DNA of 6,615 nucleotides. It comes from an uncultured Nitrospina sp. Lineage in GTDB: Bacteria > Nitrospinota > Nitrospinia > Nitrospinales > VA-1. A program made the position numbers and the translations under genes. Of the stretch, positions 5,482 to 6,615 are shown piece by piece (position 1 is the stretch's first letter; each line of letters opens with the position of its first letter). The stretch covers positions 1-6,615 of the forward strand of contig CATMOP010000111.1 in the NCBI GenBank assembly GCA_950072225.1, written 5' to 3'. The notes beneath the pieces were generated by a model. It saw only the letters and a list, made by a program, of their open reading frames with translations. It ran no database searches and was not told the DNA's origin.

Positions 5482-5497
5482 ATGCCTATTGAGGCAT
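5482..5497. terminator. Hairpin over the DUF4340 stop codon
   Basis: ATGCCT (5482-5487) pairs perfectly with AGGCAT (5492-5497) over a four-base loop; the gene's TAG (5488-5486) lies in it. T runs flank it on the + strand on both sides (TTTTTT at 5474-5479, TTTTT at 5501-5505), so on the gene's own strand it is bordered by A runs. That is poor for termination of the gene. Confidence 0.3.
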
Positions 5498-6615
5498 GAA
5501 TTTTTCTAGTTCGATAGGGATGGCCTCGAGGAATTTATTCTTAACTCGATATTGTTGGTTTCCGGTTTGAACGATATATTCCTGCTCTTGGTCAAAAAGT
5601 TTCCCGACCTTTAAGGCGGCAACCTCTTCCAGTTCATTCTTCCAAAGGCTGATGGTGAACAAGGGGACATCCAACCCTGCAAGATTCTCAGGCAGGGGTG
5701 GGGTGACAATAGAATTAAATTCCAACCCTTTCAGGGTCCAAATCAGATCGTGGCCGATATGTTTGGTCTTTATTTTTTCAGGTTCTTCAAGGCGCCATTC
5801 CGACCCTTTTTTCTTTAACTCAAAAAGTTTGTCAGAAGTTTTGATTAAAATTTTATTAACTTCTTCGCTTTCAAAATCCAGCAGTTTTTTATTTCTTAAA
5901 TCGTGAAGGTTACGAAACAATTTATTGACCACTTCTTTGGAAATTGAAAATACGGTTGATTCGCCGGTTCGGTTGGCGAATATCTGCTTACCATTGCTGG
6001 TTTGATTACCGAATTGCAGGGTCCAGGTTTTTCCGTCTTTCATTTTCAGGCCAAAAGATTTTCGGGGGGTGTCCAGACCAAATGTTTTGGGGATGTCAAG
6101 GGAGATTTTTATGAACTCTGTAATCTTGGCTTCCTTGAGATCAAAGAGCAGACTGTTAAGGGTGGACAGGTCGGCGGTTGTTTTTATCGGGCTCTGGATG
6201 TCCCAATTATTATTTATCCCACGGACCAGATGTATGGTTTCGTTTTCGGATCGCAGAGATAATGCAAGAATTTCATTTTCCTCAAACGCTATCAATGTTT
6301 TGTCAAGAAACTCTACGGTTTTTTGGGAAAGTGTATCAAACAGTCTGGTATCTACCAGTACGATATTTTTGGCATCGTTGATTTTTCCGAAATAGCCTTT
6401 TCCCTCTTTCGTATTACCGAGGGCAAGGGTGTGGATTTTGTCTTTTTCACTTTCTAAAATTAGTTTCAGTTTCGGCGGATTCAGCCCATAAGGTTCCAGC
6501 GAGTCGGGATTTTCATCCACAAACTCCTGGACCCTGGAAAATTGAATGGACTGAAGAAAGTTCATGATGGCATCCTTGTCTCCCTGAGCATCAATATCTC
6601 CTGATATTTTCCAGA
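5486..6615 (-). CDS. DUF4340 repeat protein, 5' end outside the window
   Basis: The frame is open to the window edge. Although an ATG lies at 6565, the codons before it continue the protein (W-K-I-S-G-D-I-D at 6613-6590 and on to the ATG), so the true start is beyond 6615. At least 375 residues are visible. It looks like a DUF4340 protein: alternating strands with motifs such as EPYGLNPP, KTFGLDTP and ENLAGLDVP, each followed by a strand, an L-x-x-G-x turn and a V/I-rich strand. Three units begin with W-x-I/L at residues -15, 121 and 257 counted from that ATG; the third is shorter. No membrane segment is visible; relatives often carry an N-terminal anchor, which here would lie upstream. DUF4340 genes commonly sit next to Gld-type ABC-2 transporter genes, but that neighbourhood is outside the window. 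The molecular function is unknown. Confidence 0.75.
   Translation of the reverse strand, partial: WKISGDIDAQGDKDAIMNFLQSIQFSRVQEFVDENPDSLEPYGLNPPKLKLILESEKDKIHTLALGNTKEGKGYFGKINDAKNIVLVDTRLFDTLSQKTVEFLDKTLIAFEENEILALSLRSENETIHLVRGINNNWDIQSPIKTTADLSTLNSLLFDLKEAKITEFIKISLDIPKTFGLDTPRKSFGLKMKDGKTWTLQFGNQTSNGKQIFANRTGESTVFSISKEVVNKLFRNLHDLRNKKLLDFESEEVNKILIKTSDKLFELKKKGSEWRLEEPEKIKTKHIGHDLIWTLKGLEFNSIVTPPLPENLAGLDVPLFTISLWKNELEEVAALKVGKLFDQEQEYIVQTGNQQYRVKNKFLEAIPIELEKFMPQ

Larger units (their letters stand above)
4571..5485. other. Interval without a recognised gene
   Basis: Between dut and the DUF4340 gene I see no gene I can name. 4653-4709 holds several short hairpins. 4769-4805 is a strong - strand terminator. 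4861-5118 is mildly G+C-richer and has small frames on both strands (85 codons on -, and 90 codons at 4928-5200 on +); neither has a ribosome binding site or a familiar motif. The - frame stops 55 bases before the terminator, so it could be a small gene, a relic or an RNA. From about 5200 to 5480 the sequence becomes very A+T-rich, with a promoter-like pair at 5221-5249, a 19-codon frame at 5285-5344 and a T10 terminator at 5343-5375. No tRNA, rRNA, CRISPR or riboswitch core is recognisable. Confidence 0.6.

Overview
This is a bacterial chromosomal window of moderate G+C with two blocks of genes facing each other. The left block, on the + strand (1-2719), holds the tail of an unidentified gene, a GT39-type membrane glycosyltransferase broken into three reading frames, and a LOG-family (TIGR00730) nucleotide-processing protein. 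The right block, on the - strand (6615-2831), holds a 5'-truncated DUF4340 repeat protein, dUTPase (dut), a macro-domain protein and a two-domain Nfu-type iron-sulfur carrier. The gene set (Nfu_N plus NifU-C, GT39, DUF4340) fits a Gram-negative bacterium of the Nitrospinota or former Deltaproteobacteria type. That placement is weak inference, because no taxonomic marker gene is present.

Region by region: 1-283 is a C-terminal coding fragment whose stop overlaps the next start (ATGA). 280-2094 reads as one ~604-residue GT39 protein if two single-base homopolymer slips are corrected, near 361-363 and in the T8 run at 1369-1376. 2144-2719 is the LOG-family gene. 2720-2830 is the convergent junction, with only weak terminator-like hairpins. 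2831-3511 is nfu. 3512-3582 carries a TATAAT box and most of one arm of a 21-bp palindrome. 3583-4119 is the macro-domain gene, overlapping dut (4100-4570) by 20 bases. 4571-5485 is a ~900-base interval with no recognised gene. It holds a strong - strand terminator, an inverted repeat, a cluster of hairpins and an A+T-rich part with a promoter-to-terminator unit. 5486-6615 is the DUF4340 gene, open at the window edge.

The genes do not form one pathway. dut and the macro-domain gene look like an overlapping pair for cleaning up nucleotides and ADP-ribose derivatives, and LOG is another nucleotide-processing enzyme. Nfu belongs to Fe-S cluster delivery, GT39 to envelope glycan or lipid modification, and DUF4340 proteins are often seen with Gld-type ABC-2 transporters. 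No clearly new defence or mobile system is visible. The observations most worth checking are the clustered frameshifts in the GT39 gene, the exact 136-residue repeat period in the DUF4340 protein, and the unexplained transcription signals in 4571-5485.
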